From positions 1 through 37,261 of the forward strand of contig NZ_BNCG01000020.1 in the NCBI RefSeq assembly GCF_014656355.1: a stretch of 37,261 bases of DNA. The letters are read 5' to 3'. Below, in pieces: positions 15,369 to 24,390 of the stretch. Position 1 is the stretch's first letter, and the number at the start of each line of letters is the position of its first letter. The position numbers and the translations under genes are program-made. The stretch comes from Camelimonas fluminis (GTDB lineage: Bacteria > Pseudomonadota > Alphaproteobacteria > Rhizobiales > Beijerinckiaceae). The notes beneath the pieces are model-generated. The model saw only the letters and a list, made by a program, of their open reading frames with translations. It searched no databases and was not told the DNA's origin.

Positions 15369-16607
15369 ATGAAGATCCACGCCCCGCGCGCCCGGCTCGC
15401 CAGCTACGGCGCGCCCTGCCTCGCTATCGCCCTCGCGCTGGCAACAGCCGCCTGCGACCAGCCCCAGGCCAGCGCCACCCCCCCCACCGCCAGCACGACG
15501 GCGCCCGAGATTTCGTTCATCACGGCCAGGCAGGAACCGATTCCGCTGGTGCGTGAACTGCCTGGCCGCGTCACGGCGCGCAGTGTCGCCGAAGTGCGCG
15601 CCCGGGTCAGCGGCCTCGTGGTCAAGCGGGCGTTCGAGCAGGGCAGCAAGGTCAATGAGGGCGACCTGCTCTACAAGATCGACCCAGCGCCCTATCAGGT
15701 TGAGCTGGCCCGCAGTGATGCGGCGCTGCACCGGGCCGAAGCGAGTCTGGTGTTGGCCAGGCAGCAGGCCGAGCGCATGAACACGCTGCTTTCGCGCCAT
15801 ATCGCCAGCCAGGCGCAGTACGATGCGGCGATCGCAGCCCAGAAGCAGGCGGAAGCCGAGGTGGCCGGCGCCCGCGCCGCCCGCGACGGCGCGCGGCTCA
15901 ACCTGGACTATACCAATGTCCGCGCGCCCATTTCTGGCCGCATCGGCCGGGCGCTGCTGACCGAAGGCACGCTGCTCGACTCCGCCAACAGCGGCGTGCT
16001 GGCGACCATCCAGCAGATTGATCCGATCTACATCGACATCACCCAGTCCGTCGGCGAACTGAACAAATTGCGCCGCGATCTCGCCAGCGGCGAACTGGCC
16101 CACCTGGAAGGCAACGGGGCCAATGTCGAGCTGATCATGGACGATGGCAGCATCTACGCCCACAATGGCCGCCTGCTGTTTTCCGACGTGACCGCCGATC
16201 CGGGCACCGGCCAGGTGACCCTGCGCGTGCTGATGCCAAACCCCGATAGCGAGCTGTTCCCCGGCATGTATGTGCGCGCTCGCCTTGCCCAGGGCGTCGA
16301 CGCCGACGCCATCGCCGTGCCGCAGCAGGCTGTTCACCGCAGCAACGATGGCCGCGCCGAGGTCTGGGTGGTGAAGCCCGATAACCGGGTCGCGCTGCAG
16401 CCGGTCGAGGTGGGCCAGGTGGTCAGCGGCTCCTGGCTGGTCAACGCCGGCCTGAAGCCAGGCGAGCGCGTCGTGGTCGAAGGGTTCCAGAAAATTTCCG
16501 CCGGCATGGAAGTGAAGCCCGTGGCCCTGCCGCCAACAGCCCGGCAGGCCAGCCTCTCCGGCCCCGCCCGCGCTACCGGCGCGCTGCGGGACGCCCGCGG
16601 GCTCTGA
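15369..16607 (+). CDS. RND efflux periplasmic adaptor lipoprotein (AcrA/MexA type)
   Basis: A 412-residue membrane-fusion protein that would link an inner-membrane RND pump to an outer-membrane channel. The ATG at 15369 begins a lipoprotein signal ending LATAAC, with Cys29 as acylation site. Next come the lipoyl half-motif (VTARSVAEVRARVSGLVVKR), a coiled-coil hairpin rich in Ala, Glu and Gln (about residues 110-170), the returning NVRAPISGRIGRALLTEG lipoyl half, and the beta-barrel domain (FPGMYVRARL). The open frame extends upstream to 15099, but that part is not MFP-like. The pump gene follows after 285 bases. No TetR-type repressor and no TolC-like gene is adjacent, so the channel is presumably shared from elsewhere in the genome. 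Confidence 0.9.
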   Translation: MKIHAPRARLASYGAPCLAIALALATAACDQPQASATPPTASTTAPEISFITARQEPIPLVRELPGRVTARSVAEVRARVSGLVVKRAFEQGSKVNEGDLLYKIDPAPYQVELARSDAALHRAEASLVLARQQAERMNTLLSRHIASQAQYDAAIAAQKQAEAEVAGARAARDGARLNLDYTNVRAPISGRIGRALLTEGTLLDSANSGVLATIQQIDPIYIDITQSVGELNKLRRDLASGELAHLEGNGANVELIMDDGSIYAHNGRLLFSDVTADPGTGQVTLRVLMPNPDSELFPGMYVRARLAQGVDADAIAVPQQAVHRSNDGRAEVWVVKPDNRVALQPVEVGQVVSGSWLVNAGLKPGERVVVEGFQKISAGMEVKPVALPPTARQASLSGPARATGALRDARGL

Positions 16608-16892
16608 CCATCGGGCGTTGCGCGGCGATCGCCGTCGGCCCATCCGCGCGCCTGACGGCGGACCGGACGGCGCGCGGGCCGTTCGCTGATTGCTGCGCCC
16701 CTCCTTCATCTTCGCGCGCCGGCTGACGAACTGGCGCGCCTGCCTGTCATCGCCGTCGCTGGCGCACCCCGCCGTCCCGCCCCCAGGCAACCGTCTGGCG
16801 GCGGTCGACGCGGAGGCGTCGCTCCGATGTCGCCGTTGCCCGTGGCGCCGTATTGCGGACCGGGTGACGAACCGATTTGAGAACCCGATCTC

Positions 16893-19800
16893 ATGGCTCG
16901 TTTTTTCATCGACCGGCCGATTTTCGCCTGGGTCATCGCCTTTTTCATCTGTCTTGGCGGCGTGCTCGCCATGCCCAACCTGCCGGTGGCGCAGTATCCA
17001 ATCATCGCGCCGCCTTCGATCGCCCTGTCGACCGCTTTCCCGGGCGCGCCGGTGGAGAGCCTCTATACCAGCACGACGCGCCTCATCGAGGACGAGCTGA
17101 ACGGCGCGGCCAACATCCAGAGCTTTGAATCAGCGACGGATTCCTTCGGCGTCATCGAAATCAACGCCACCTTCGCGCCGGGAACCGACCCGAACAATGC
17201 GTCAGTCGAGGTGCAGAACCGCCTGAAGCGCGTCGAAGCGCGGCTGCCGGCGGAAGTGCGCCAGCAAGGCATCCTGGTGGAGGAAGCCTCGGCCGCCACG
17301 TTGCAGATCATCACCCTGGAGTCCACCGACGGCTCAATGGATGAGATCAGCCTTGGCGACTTCCTGATCCGCAATGTCATCAACGAAATCCGCCGCATTC
17401 CCGGCGTTGGCCGCGCCACGCTCTATTCCACCGAACGATCGCTGCGCATCTGGATCGATGCGGACAAGCTGCGCGGCCTGTCGCTCAATGCATCGGACGT
17501 CACCAAAGCCATCGGCAACCAGAACGTTCAGGTCGCCTCCGGCGCCGTCGGCGCCCAGCCAAGCCCGGAGACCCACAAGGTCAACTTCCCGATTATCGTC
17601 AAGGGCCAGTTGACGACGCCGGATGCGTTCGGCGCCGTCGTGCTGCGCGCCAATCCCGACGGCTCGACCGTGCGGCTGCGCGACGTCGCGCGCATTGAAC
17701 TCGGCGGCGACGACTACAAGTTCACCACGCGGCTCAACGGCGGCGAGGCTGCCGGCATTTCCGTGACGCTGGCCCCGGACGGCAATGCGCTGGAAACCGC
17801 GAAAGCCATTCGCGCCACCATGCAGGAGCTGTCCCAGTTCTTTCCAGACAATGTGAAGTGGGACATCCCCTATGACATCACTCCGGCGGTCGAGGCGTCG
17901 CTCGAAAAGGTGCTGATGACGCTGGTCGAGGCCGTTGTCCTCGTCTTCATCGTCATGTTCCTGTTCCTCCAGAATATCCGTTACACGCTGATCCCCACCA
18001 TCGTCGTGCCGATCGCCCTGCTGGGCACAACGATGGTGATGATGCTCGGCGGGTTCTCGATCAATGTGCTCACCATGTTCGGCATGGTGCTGGCGATCGG
18101 CATTCTCGTCGATGACGCCATTGTGGTGGTCGAGAACGTCGAGCGCATCATGAACGAGGAAGGCCTGTCGCCGAACGAGGCGACCCGCAAGGCCATGAGC
18201 CAGATCACCGGGGCCATCATCGGCATCACGCTGGTGCTCACCGCCGTGTTCATTCCCATGGCGTTTTTCCCAGGCTCCGTCGGCATCATCTACCGCCAGT
18301 TCTCGGTGACCATGGTGACGTCGATCGCCTTCTCGGCGGTGCTCGCCCTGACGCTGACGCCGGCCCTGTGCGCCACGCTGCTCAAGCCGGTTGCCAAAGG
18401 ACATGGCCATGCCAAAGGCGGCTTCTTCGGCTGGTTCAACCGGCAGGTGGACCGGGTGACCGCCGGCTATGGCGCAGGCGTGGCGCGGCTGCTGAAACGC
18501 TCCGGCCGGGTGATGGTGATCTACCTGATCCTGCTCATGGGTCTTGGCTACGCCTTCGTCCGCATGCCGGAAGGCTTCCTGCCGCTGGAGGACCAGGGGT
18601 TCTTCACCGTCGACATCCAGACGCCGCCCGGATCCTCCTTCAACCGCACCCTTGCCGCAGTGAAGAAGGTGGAGGAGCATCTGATGGCCCAGCCGGGCGT
18701 CGCCAGCGTCACCATCGTCAATGGCTTCTCGTTCTCGGGCCAGGGGCAGATGACCTCGCAGGCGTTCGTGACGCTGAAGCCATGGAAGGAACGCGACGCG
18801 GCCAACTCGGCGAAGAGCCTGGTCGATGGAACCAACAGGGCGCTCGCCTCCTACAGGGATGCGGTGATCCAGGCGCTGGAGCCGCCGCCAATCGACAATC
18901 TGGGCAATGCCTCCGGCTTCAGCCTGCGCCTGCAGGATCGCGGCCAGAAGGGATATTCCGCGCTGATGGCGGCCCAGGAACAGTTGCTGTCCCTGGCGCG
19001 CAAAAGCCCGATCCTGCGCAATGTCTATGTGGAAGGTCTGCCGCCCGCGCCCCAGGCCGAACTGGTGATTGACCGGGAGAAAGCCGCCGCGCTGGGCGTC
19101 AGCTTCGAGGACATCAACAGCACCATCCAGGTCAATCTGGGCTCGGTTTATGTCAACGACTTCCCCAACCGGGGAAAGATGCAGCGCGTCATCGTCCAGT
19201 CCGCCGAGCTGCAACGGCTCAATCCGTCCGACATCCTCAATTACGGAGTAAAAAACGCCCAGGGCGCGATGACCCCGATCTCGTCATTCGCGGAACTGAA
19301 ATGGAGCATGGGCCCGGCGCAGATCGTCGGCTTCAACGGCTACCAGTCGGTGCGCTTCACTGGCGAGCCCGCTCCCGGCTATACCTCGGGCCAGGCCATC
19401 GCCGAAATGGAGCGGCTGATGAAAGAGCTGCCGCGCGGCTTCGGCTACGCCTGGACCGGCCAGTCGCAGCAGGAAAAGGAAGCCGGCTCGCAAGCGACCC
19501 TGCTGCTTCTGCTGTCCATCGTCATCGTCTTCATGTGCCTGGCGGCGTTGTATGAAAGCTGGTCGATCCCGTTCGCGGTGATGCTGGTCATTCCGCTCGG
19601 CGTCGTCGGCGCCGTGCTGGCGGTCAACCTGCGCGGCATGCCCAACGACGTCTATTTCAAGATCGGCCTGATCACCATCATTGGCCTTTCCGCCAAGAAC
19701 GCCATCCTGATCGTGGAATTCGCCAGGGAACTGTGGAAGCCCGGCGTTTCTCTGGTCGACGCGACAGTCGAGGCGGCCCGGTTGCGCTTCCGCCCGATCG

Positions 19801-20075
19801 TCATGACCTCGCTGGCCTTCATTTGCGGCGTCATCCCGCTGGCCATCGCCACCGGCGCCGCCTCGCAAAGCCAGCAGGCGATCGGCACTGGCGTGATGGG
19901 CGGCATGATCACCGCAACCATCCTGGCGATCTTCTTCGTGCCGGTGTTCTTCGTGGTGGTCATGCGCCTTGTCGACCGCAAAAAGGCGGTCGCAGCGGAG
20001 GAGGCAGCGCCAGATCCGGAGGCCCCGGCGCCACGGTCGCCTTCCGGAGACGCTGTCGCAAGCGCGGAACGCTAA
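16893..20075 (+). CDS. AcrB-type RND multidrug efflux permease (HAE1 family)
   Basis: A 1060-residue inner-membrane proton antiporter, full length for the hydrophobe/amphiphile efflux family. It opens MARFFIDRPIFAWVIAF and has 12 expected helices with two large periplasmic loops. The proton-relay aspartates are at 407 and 408 in GILVDDAIVVVENVERIM, the same numbers as in E. coli AcrB. Lys935 in LSAKNAILIVEF corresponds to AcrB Lys940. The pump should therefore be active and export amphiphilic drugs, solvents or metabolites. It pairs with the upstream adaptor. Close to a CoA catabolic cluster, it might protect against the pathway substrate, which is only a suggestion. The C-terminal tail after residue 1030 is Pro/Ala/Glu rich, as is common. 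Confidence 0.95.
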   Translation: MARFFIDRPIFAWVIAFFICLGGVLAMPNLPVAQYPIIAPPSIALSTAFPGAPVESLYTSTTRLIEDELNGAANIQSFESATDSFGVIEINATFAPGTDPNNASVEVQNRLKRVEARLPAEVRQQGILVEEASAATLQIITLESTDGSMDEISLGDFLIRNVINEIRRIPGVGRATLYSTERSLRIWIDADKLRGLSLNASDVTKAIGNQNVQVASGAVGAQPSPETHKVNFPIIVKGQLTTPDAFGAVVLRANPDGSTVRLRDVARIELGGDDYKFTTRLNGGEAAGISVTLAPDGNALETAKAIRATMQELSQFFPDNVKWDIPYDITPAVEASLEKVLMTLVEAVVLVFIVMFLFLQNIRYTLIPTIVVPIALLGTTMVMMLGGFSINVLTMFGMVLAIGILVDDAIVVVENVERIMNEEGLSPNEATRKAMSQITGAIIGITLVLTAVFIPMAFFPGSVGIIYRQFSVTMVTSIAFSAVLALTLTPALCATLLKPVAKGHGHAKGGFFGWFNRQVDRVTAGYGAGVARLLKRSGRVMVIYLILLMGLGYAFVRMPEGFLPLEDQGFFTVDIQTPPGSSFNRTLAAVKKVEEHLMAQPGVASVTIVNGFSFSGQGQMTSQAFVTLKPWKERDAANSAKSLVDGTNRALASYRDAVIQALEPPPIDNLGNASGFSLRLQDRGQKGYSALMAAQEQLLSLARKSPILRNVYVEGLPPAPQAELVIDREKAAALGVSFEDINSTIQVNLGSVYVNDFPNRGKMQRVIVQSAELQRLNPSDILNYGVKNAQGAMTPISSFAELKWSMGPAQIVGFNGYQSVRFTGEPAPGYTSGQAIAEMERLMKELPRGFGYAWTGQSQQEKEAGSQATLLLLLSIVIVFMCLAALYESWSIPFAVMLVIPLGVVGAVLAVNLRGMPNDVYFKIGLITIIGLSAKNAILIVEFARELWKPGVSLVDATVEAARLRFRPIVMTSLAFICGVIPLAIATGAASQSQQAIGTGVMGGMITATILAIFFVPVFFVVVMRLVDRKKAVAAEEAAPDPEAPAPRSPSGDAVASAER

Positions 20076-20084
20076 GGTCAAAAA

Positions 20085-20111
20085 GCGTGGCCCGCTTCCG
20101 CCGGGCCACGC
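20085..20111 (+). terminator. Terminator hairpin after the RND pump
   Basis: GCGTGGCCCG at 20085-20094 and CGGGCCACGC at 20102-20111 make a perfect 10-bp stem with a 7-base loop, starting 10 bases after the pump stop. The following bases (CTGTTGCTCC) have only a weak T content. Confidence 0.7.
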
Positions 20112-20168
20112 CTGTTGCTCCGGAGCACGTCCTTCATGCTCCTGGAGAATGATGTTTCAAAATCACTC

Positions 20169-20224
20169 GAGCGCTTTCCGACCAGACGGAATCGTCTGGT
20201 CGATCAGAATTCGCTCAAAACAAG
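20169..20224. repeat. 56-bp palindromic intergenic repeat, copy 1
   Basis: The core GACCAGACG-GAAT-CGTCTGGTC is a perfect 9-bp stem, and the outer GAGCG and CGCTC also pair. The full 56 bases are identical to 37206-37261. It lies between the convergent RND pump and alcohol dehydrogenase genes. It looks like a dispersed Rhizobiales-type intergenic element rather than a regulatory site of one gene. Confidence 0.8.
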
Positions 20225-20234
20225 GGAAACTGGA

Positions 20235-20266
20235 GCAATCCCCGATCCAGGTAGATCGGGAATTGC
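20235..20266 (-). terminator. Hairpin after the alcohol dehydrogenase stop
   Basis: GCAATCCCCGATC at 20235-20247 and GATCGGGAATTGC at 20254-20266 pair with one mismatch around a 6-base loop. On the minus strand the hairpin starts two bases after the TAG stop of the dehydrogenase gene. It may act as terminator and also seems to be part of the adjacent composite repeat. Confidence 0.55.
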
Positions 20267-20267
20267 C

Positions 20268-21365
20268 CTAGAAGCAGGTAATGACGCTGCGGGCGATCGC
20301 GCCCTGCTTCAGCTCCAGATAGGCTTCATTGATCTGCGAGATATTGATTTCACGCGAAATCAGATCGTCCAGATTCAGTCGGCCCTGCAAATACAGTTCG
20401 GCGTACATCGGGATATCGTGCTTGATGTTGGTCGAGCCCATGACCACGCCGCGCACGCCGCCCTGGTTGGCGATCAGCTCGGCCAGCACGTCGATGCTGA
20501 TTTTCCCGCCAGGCTTGTGCAGGCCGATCATGTAGGCCTCCCCGCCCTTGCGCAGCATGCGGATCGCCTGCTCGGAGGTCTGTTGCAACCCGATAACCTC
20601 GAATGCGTGATCGACGCCGCCTTCCGTCAGGGCCCGCGTCGCCTCGACGGGATCGCCAGCGCCGGCGTTGACGAAATCCGTGGCGCCGAACCGGCGGGCC
20701 AGCTCCTCCTTCGCCGGCTGCACGTCGATGGCGATAATCCGCGCCGCGCCGGCCAGCCTCGCGCCCGATATGACGTTGAGGCCGACGCCGCCGACGCCGA
20801 TGACGGCGACAGTGTCTCCTGGCCGGACGCCCGCGGTATTGATGGCGGCGCCGATGCCGGTGATGCAGCCGCAGCCGAGGATCGACGCCTGCGGAAACGG
20901 CAGGGCCTTCGGCACTTTGGCGAGCTGGTTTTCATGCACAAGGGCATATTCGGCGAAGGCGGCGGTGCCGAACACCGGGGTTAGCGGCTGCCCGTCGCGG
21001 GAAAGGCGCTGCGGCTCGTCCGGCGTCCGCAAGGTCGCTTCGGGATGGGCGCACTGGTAGGTCTTGCCGGCAAGACAGGCCTTGCACTGTCCGCAGTACT
21101 GGATCAACGAGCCGACGACATGATCGCCCACGGCGAATTCACGCACATCGGGGCCGACTTCCTTGACGACGCCCGCCAGCTCATGGCCCAACACCGCCGG
21201 GAGGGCGACGCCAAAATTGTTTTCCGCGAAATGAAGGTCGGAATGGCAAAGGCCCGAGGCCTTTACTTCAACCAGAACCTCACGCCCCCGGGGCGCGTCA
21301 ACCTCAATGTCCTCCACATCAAATATTCCATTGATTGCATTGAGTACAGCCGCCTTCATTTTCAT
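20268..21365 (-). CDS. Zinc-dependent medium-chain alcohol dehydrogenase
   Basis: A 365-residue MDR-superfamily dehydrogenase that would oxidise an alcohol or reduce an aldehyde with NAD(H). GLCHSDLHF and LGHELAGVV supply catalytic-zinc ligands, with the further cysteine in ILGCGC. The four structural-zinc cysteines are in QYCGQCKACLAGKTYQC. The Rossmann motif is VIGVGGVGLNVI, and IDVQ at the end of the next strand, with Asp, suggests NAD over NADP. Start at 21365 follows GGGAG at a spacing of 9 bases; an ATG two codons later is equally possible. Substrate is unknown. It might belong with the CoA pathway upstream, but it is on the other strand and separated by the RND genes. Confidence 0.9.
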   Translation of the reverse strand: MKMKAAVLNAINGIFDVEDIEVDAPRGREVLVEVKASGLCHSDLHFAENNFGVALPAVLGHELAGVVKEVGPDVREFAVGDHVVGSLIQYCGQCKACLAGKTYQCAHPEATLRTPDEPQRLSRDGQPLTPVFGTAAFAEYALVHENQLAKVPKALPFPQASILGCGCITGIGAAINTAGVRPGDTVAVIGVGGVGLNVISGARLAGAARIIAIDVQPAKEELARRFGATDFVNAGAGDPVEATRALTEGGVDHAFEVIGLQQTSEQAIRMLRKGGEAYMIGLHKPGGKISIDVLAELIANQGGVRGVVMGSTNIKHDIPMYAELYLQGRLNLDDLISREINISQINEAYLELKQGAIARSVITCF

Positions 21366-21476
21366 GCGCGTTCTCCCGATATTATTGTGGGCGCATGCTA
21401 GAGCGGGAATTTCCGACTGTCAGCCTGGAAATACGGCAAAGTGAGCCTTTTCCTGGTGCTCTTCGTCTCCCGGCCA

Positions 21477-21497
21477 CGGATCGGCGCCGGCGATCCG
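21477..21497 (-). terminator. Hairpin after the Bat operon
   Basis: CGGATCG at 21477-21483 and CGATCCG at 21491-21497 form a perfect 7-bp stem with a 7-base loop, 45 bases past the BatD-like stop on the minus strand. No T-run follows. It is the best candidate for the end of the long minus-strand operon and separates it from the alcohol dehydrogenase promoter region. Confidence 0.45.
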
Positions 21498-21542
21498 CAA
21501 GGCGGACAACAGACGCAGGTGACGGACACAGGAGGCGCATGA

Positions 21543-22826
21543 TCACCCCCTCGTCGTAAATTCGGGATTCAACGGCGGCAATATCGCGAATGCGCCGGCT
21601 TTTTCTGTCGCCGGGCGATGGTCGCAGGTGTCGATCGCCCGGGCCAGCGCGGCTCCGTCCGCAGGGGTCCAGACCCCGTCGCCATGAAACAGGGCGCGCT
21701 CCAGCCCGGCCAGCGGCGGGGCCAGCGGCGGCGTCTGGCGCAACGCCAGCGCCTCCTCGCGCGGCAATCGCGCAAGCCACGTCGTCAACGCCTCCCAGGC
21801 CGCCCCGGCGTTCCCCGCGCGGGCGGCGCGGATCGCGGCGCGGCGGGCCCAGGCGGCGCTGGCCCTGCGGCGGTTGCGACGGGCCAGCCACGCCCGCCAG
21901 ACACGGGGCGCCAGCAACAGGGCGGCGACGACCACGAAGACAACGCCCGCCACGGTCGCCAGAACCTGTGGCGACGCCATGCGGGCCATGAGGCCTGTCG
22001 CGGTAGCATGGCCGGCCGCCGCAGCAATCACCGTCACGTCGAGCCCCGGCAGGGTCAGGCTCCGCGCCTCGCGCTGCGTGGGATCCCACCAAGGCTGGAC
22101 GAGGGCCGGCAAGGCATACCGTCCTGGCTTCTCAAAAACATAAGTAACCTTGTCGGTGCGTTTGCCAGTGACGTCGCCCCGATTGACCTGATCCTGGCTG
22201 ACAGGCGGATCGGCATAGACGCGCACGCCAGCCGGGGCGACGAATTGAAAGTCCGTCATGGCCAATGCCGGCGTTCCATCCGCCTGGCGGCGGATGGTCC
22301 GGACAATGGCGCCGCCAGCCGCAACAGGTTTTGACCCGTCGTCCGGGGACCAGTCCTGCCGGGCCTCGACATGGCTGGAGACAAGAACCGGTCCCGACGC
22401 ATCCATGCCGGGCGGCGCGCTGGCGTGGATGCGGGTCCCGGTTCCCCGCGCCTCTCCCGCCGGATCGCCGGCGCGATCAAGCAGGGTGATGCGCGGGGGC
22501 GGAATGACGATATCGCCGGCGCGACGCGGATAGACGACGAACTCGAATTCCTTGCCCACATAAGACTGGCCATCAATCTGGTCGCGCACCGTCAGCGCCT
22601 GGCTTTCAAATCGCATGACCTGGGCGCCGGGCGTTTCAGGCACGCTCACCAGCGGCGGGTGCGCCATGTCGTCGGCGAACAGCACCCGCACGTGCAGGCG
22701 AACCGGCTGACCCACCATGACCGTTCCATCGGCGGGATCCAGGGTTGTGGCGACGCGCGGCGAGGCGTCCGCCATGGCGGGAAGCGCCAACAGAAACAGC
22801 CAGATCGCCAGCAGGACAGGTCTCAT
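21543..22826 (-). CDS. BatD-like (oxygen-tolerance) membrane protein
   Basis: A 427-residue BatD-family protein. A Sec signal (MRPVLLAIWLFLLALPAMADA) leads to a large periplasmic region with beta-sandwich character, beginning VATTLDPADGTVMVGQPVRL and containing EFEFVVYPRRAGDIVIPPP, a recurrent BatD motif. One membrane helix lies near residues 306-325 (LATVAGVVFVVVAALLLAP), and a cytoplasmic helical tail follows. Bat proteins were named for aerotolerance in Bacteroides and are thought to form a membrane complex handled by MoxR; the molecular role is unsettled. The ATG overlaps the stop of the preceding TPR gene (ATGA), so translation is coupled. It is the last gene of the operon. Confidence 0.8.
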   Translation of the reverse strand: MRPVLLAIWLFLLALPAMADASPRVATTLDPADGTVMVGQPVRLHVRVLFADDMAHPPLVSVPETPGAQVMRFESQALTVRDQIDGQSYVGKEFEFVVYPRRAGDIVIPPPRITLLDRAGDPAGEARGTGTRIHASAPPGMDASGPVLVSSHVEARQDWSPDDGSKPVAAGGAIVRTIRRQADGTPALAMTDFQFVAPAGVRVYADPPVSQDQVNRGDVTGKRTDKVTYVFEKPGRYALPALVQPWWDPTQREARSLTLPGLDVTVIAAAAGHATATGLMARMASPQVLATVAGVVFVVVAALLLAPRVWRAWLARRNRRRASAAWARRAAIRAARAGNAGAAWEALTTWLARLPREEALALRQTPPLAPPLAGLERALFHGDGVWTPADGAALARAIDTCDHRPATEKAGAFAILPPLNPEFTTRG

Positions 22827-23491
22827 TTCCCGCCCCCCTCGCCGGCGCCGTTTTCACTCTGCTCGCCCAGTTGCCAGGCGAACCGCGCCCGCAGGAAGTC
22901 GGCGGGCCTGGTCTGGACGCGTTTCAGCCACAGGGCCTGAACCGCCTGATCCGACATCTGCTGGCCAGGCTCCGCCGGGGTCTGCTCCCCACCCTTGCGG
23001 TTCTTGTCATAGACGATCTCATCCGGTCTGGATTCCGTCTGGTCCATCTCGCCGCCTTCGGTCTTGCGCAGGGCGGCGCGGGCCACGGCGATGTCACGAT
23101 TGCGTCGCGCCTCCGGCCAGCCCGGTCGCAGGCCCAGCGCCTGGTCAAAGCTCCTGATCGCGTCGTCGTACTGACCAAGCAACACCAGGGCGTCGCCGCG
23201 ATTGAAGAAGCTCTCCGGCGTCTGTGGCGCGGCGAACGCCTGCGCCGCGCCCTTGAAATCACCACTGCGGTACAAGGCGACGCCGCGCCAGAACGGGTCG
23301 TGGAACGCCGCCGCGGCGTCAGCCGGCCGGTTTTCGTGCAGCAGCAGGCGGCCCCGCTGATCGGGCGACAGCCACAGGTCGCGCCAGCCCATACGCCAGC
23401 CTGCGACCAGCAAACCGGCCGCGACCGCCAGCAGGACGCACAGATAAGGAGCGGACGCCAGTCGCGACGCCCAGGCCGCAAGACGCCTCAT
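22823..23491 (-). CDS. TPR-containing BatC-like membrane protein
   Basis: A 222-residue protein with an N-terminal membrane anchor (residues about 10-30, APYLCVLLAVAAGLLVAGW) and tetratricopeptide-like helices: DAAAAFHDPFWRGVALYRSG, then FFNRGDALVLLGQYDDAIRS and FDQALGLRPGWPEA. The tail is Gly/Glu-rich. In Bat operons such TPR proteins (the C part of BatB/C) probably hold the complex together in the periplasm. The ATG at 23491 overlaps the upstream stop as ATGA and is preferred to a start at 23518 inside the previous gene. It also overlaps the following BatD-like gene by 4 bases. Confidence 0.75.
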   Translation of the reverse strand: MRRLAAWASRLASAPYLCVLLAVAAGLLVAGWRMGWRDLWLSPDQRGRLLLHENRPADAAAAFHDPFWRGVALYRSGDFKGAAQAFAAPQTPESFFNRGDALVLLGQYDDAIRSFDQALGLRPGWPEARRNRDIAVARAALRKTEGGEMDQTESRPDEIVYDKNRKGGEQTPAEPGQQMSDQAVQALWLKRVQTRPADFLRARFAWQLGEQSENGAGEGGGK

Positions 23492-24390
23492 GACAGCACC
23501 CATCCACGGCGGAACCACAACAGGGCCAGCAGCGCCAGGGGAAACGCCAGCCAGTAGCCATCCTCGCGCCAGTGCTCGCCCTCGCCGTGGGCGGCCCGGG
23601 CCGCGTCGCCCGCATCAAGGGCGCGAACCACCGTGGCGACATCGTCCTGATCAACGGTCAACGGGACCAGTCGTGCGCCAGCCGCGCGGGCCGCCTCGTC
23701 AATATCCCGCATGTCCCGGCCGGGCGGGCGCAGGGCGAGCACCGTCACCGGCGCGCCGCCAGCCACCCTCCGGGCGGGAATTTCATCGGCCAGCACCAGG
23801 ATGGATCCGCCATCGGGCGTCCCGGCGAGGGCGCGGTTGGCGAGCGCCAGCGCCCCTGTCAGATCATCGCCGTCCTTCGGCATGATCTGCGGGGAGATCG
23901 CCCTGGCCATTTCCAGCACCACGCCGCTGTCAGCTGTTGGCGGCAGCACCAGATGGGCCGAGCCCGCATAGGCGACCAGCCCGGTGGAGGCGCCCTCGCG
24001 CGCCGCCAGAATATCGGAGAGTTTCTGGAGGGCGCGGTCGAGCCGGTTTGGCGCCAGATCGGTCTCCTGCATCGACGGCGTCGCCTTCAGCGCCACGACG
24101 ACCGGCGGCCGCGCTTCGGCGAAGGGCGACGGCGCCCGCCGCCATGCCGGCCCCGCCACGGCGATGGCCGAGATCAGGCTGGCGATCAGCCCCCATTCCA
24201 CCGGCCCCATGCGGGCGCGACGATCAGCGCCAACGATCAGGTGCGGCAGAAGCTCCGGATTGATCACGCCGCGCCACCGCCAGGCGGGATCGCCGACATG
24301 ACGCCAGGCCAGCCAGACGCCAATGGCCGGCAGGATCGCCAGCAACCACAACGGCCGCATGAAGTGGAAATCTGACAGGGCGGCGATCAT
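23488..24390 (-). CDS. BatB-like VWA-domain membrane protein with degenerate MIDAS
   Basis: A 300-residue protein with N-terminal membrane helices (FHFMRPLWLLAILPAIGVWL and a second near 66-82), a von Willebrand factor A domain and a C-terminal helix. The metal-ion site is altered: the DxSxS position reads LKATPSM (Lys102, Thr104, Ser106), so the first metal-binding aspartate is a lysine. The later TDG position reads LADEI. Other fold landmarks, such as RLDRALQKLSDIL and AYAGSAHLVLP, remain. It probably cannot bind the metal and may have a structural role beside the intact BatA-like protein. Overlaps of 4 bases at both ends couple it to its neighbours. Confidence 0.82.
   Translation of the reverse strand: MIAALSDFHFMRPLWLLAILPAIGVWLAWRHVGDPAWRWRGVINPELLPHLIVGADRRARMGPVEWGLIASLISAIAVAGPAWRRAPSPFAEARPPVVVALKATPSMQETDLAPNRLDRALQKLSDILAAREGASTGLVAYAGSAHLVLPPTADSGVVLEMARAISPQIMPKDGDDLTGALALANRALAGTPDGGSILVLADEIPARRVAGGAPVTVLALRPPGRDMRDIDEAARAAGARLVPLTVDQDDVATVVRALDAGDAARAAHGEGEHWREDGYWLAFPLALLALLWFRRGWVLS

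Noticed and set aside
15213-16790. 525-codon open frame antisense to the RND adaptor
   Set aside because: It has low-complexity Gly/Arg/Ala content and lies opposite a clear membrane-fusion protein.
17334-19214. 626-codon open frame antisense to the RND pump
   Set aside because: It mirrors a well-conserved AcrB-type gene, has His/Asp/Gly-rich composition typical of antisense reading in GC-rich DNA, and shows no domain.
20115-20984. 289-codon plus-strand frame across the repeats and alcohol dehydrogenase
   Set aside because: It reads through palindromic repeats and then antisense to a gene with all zinc ligands in place.
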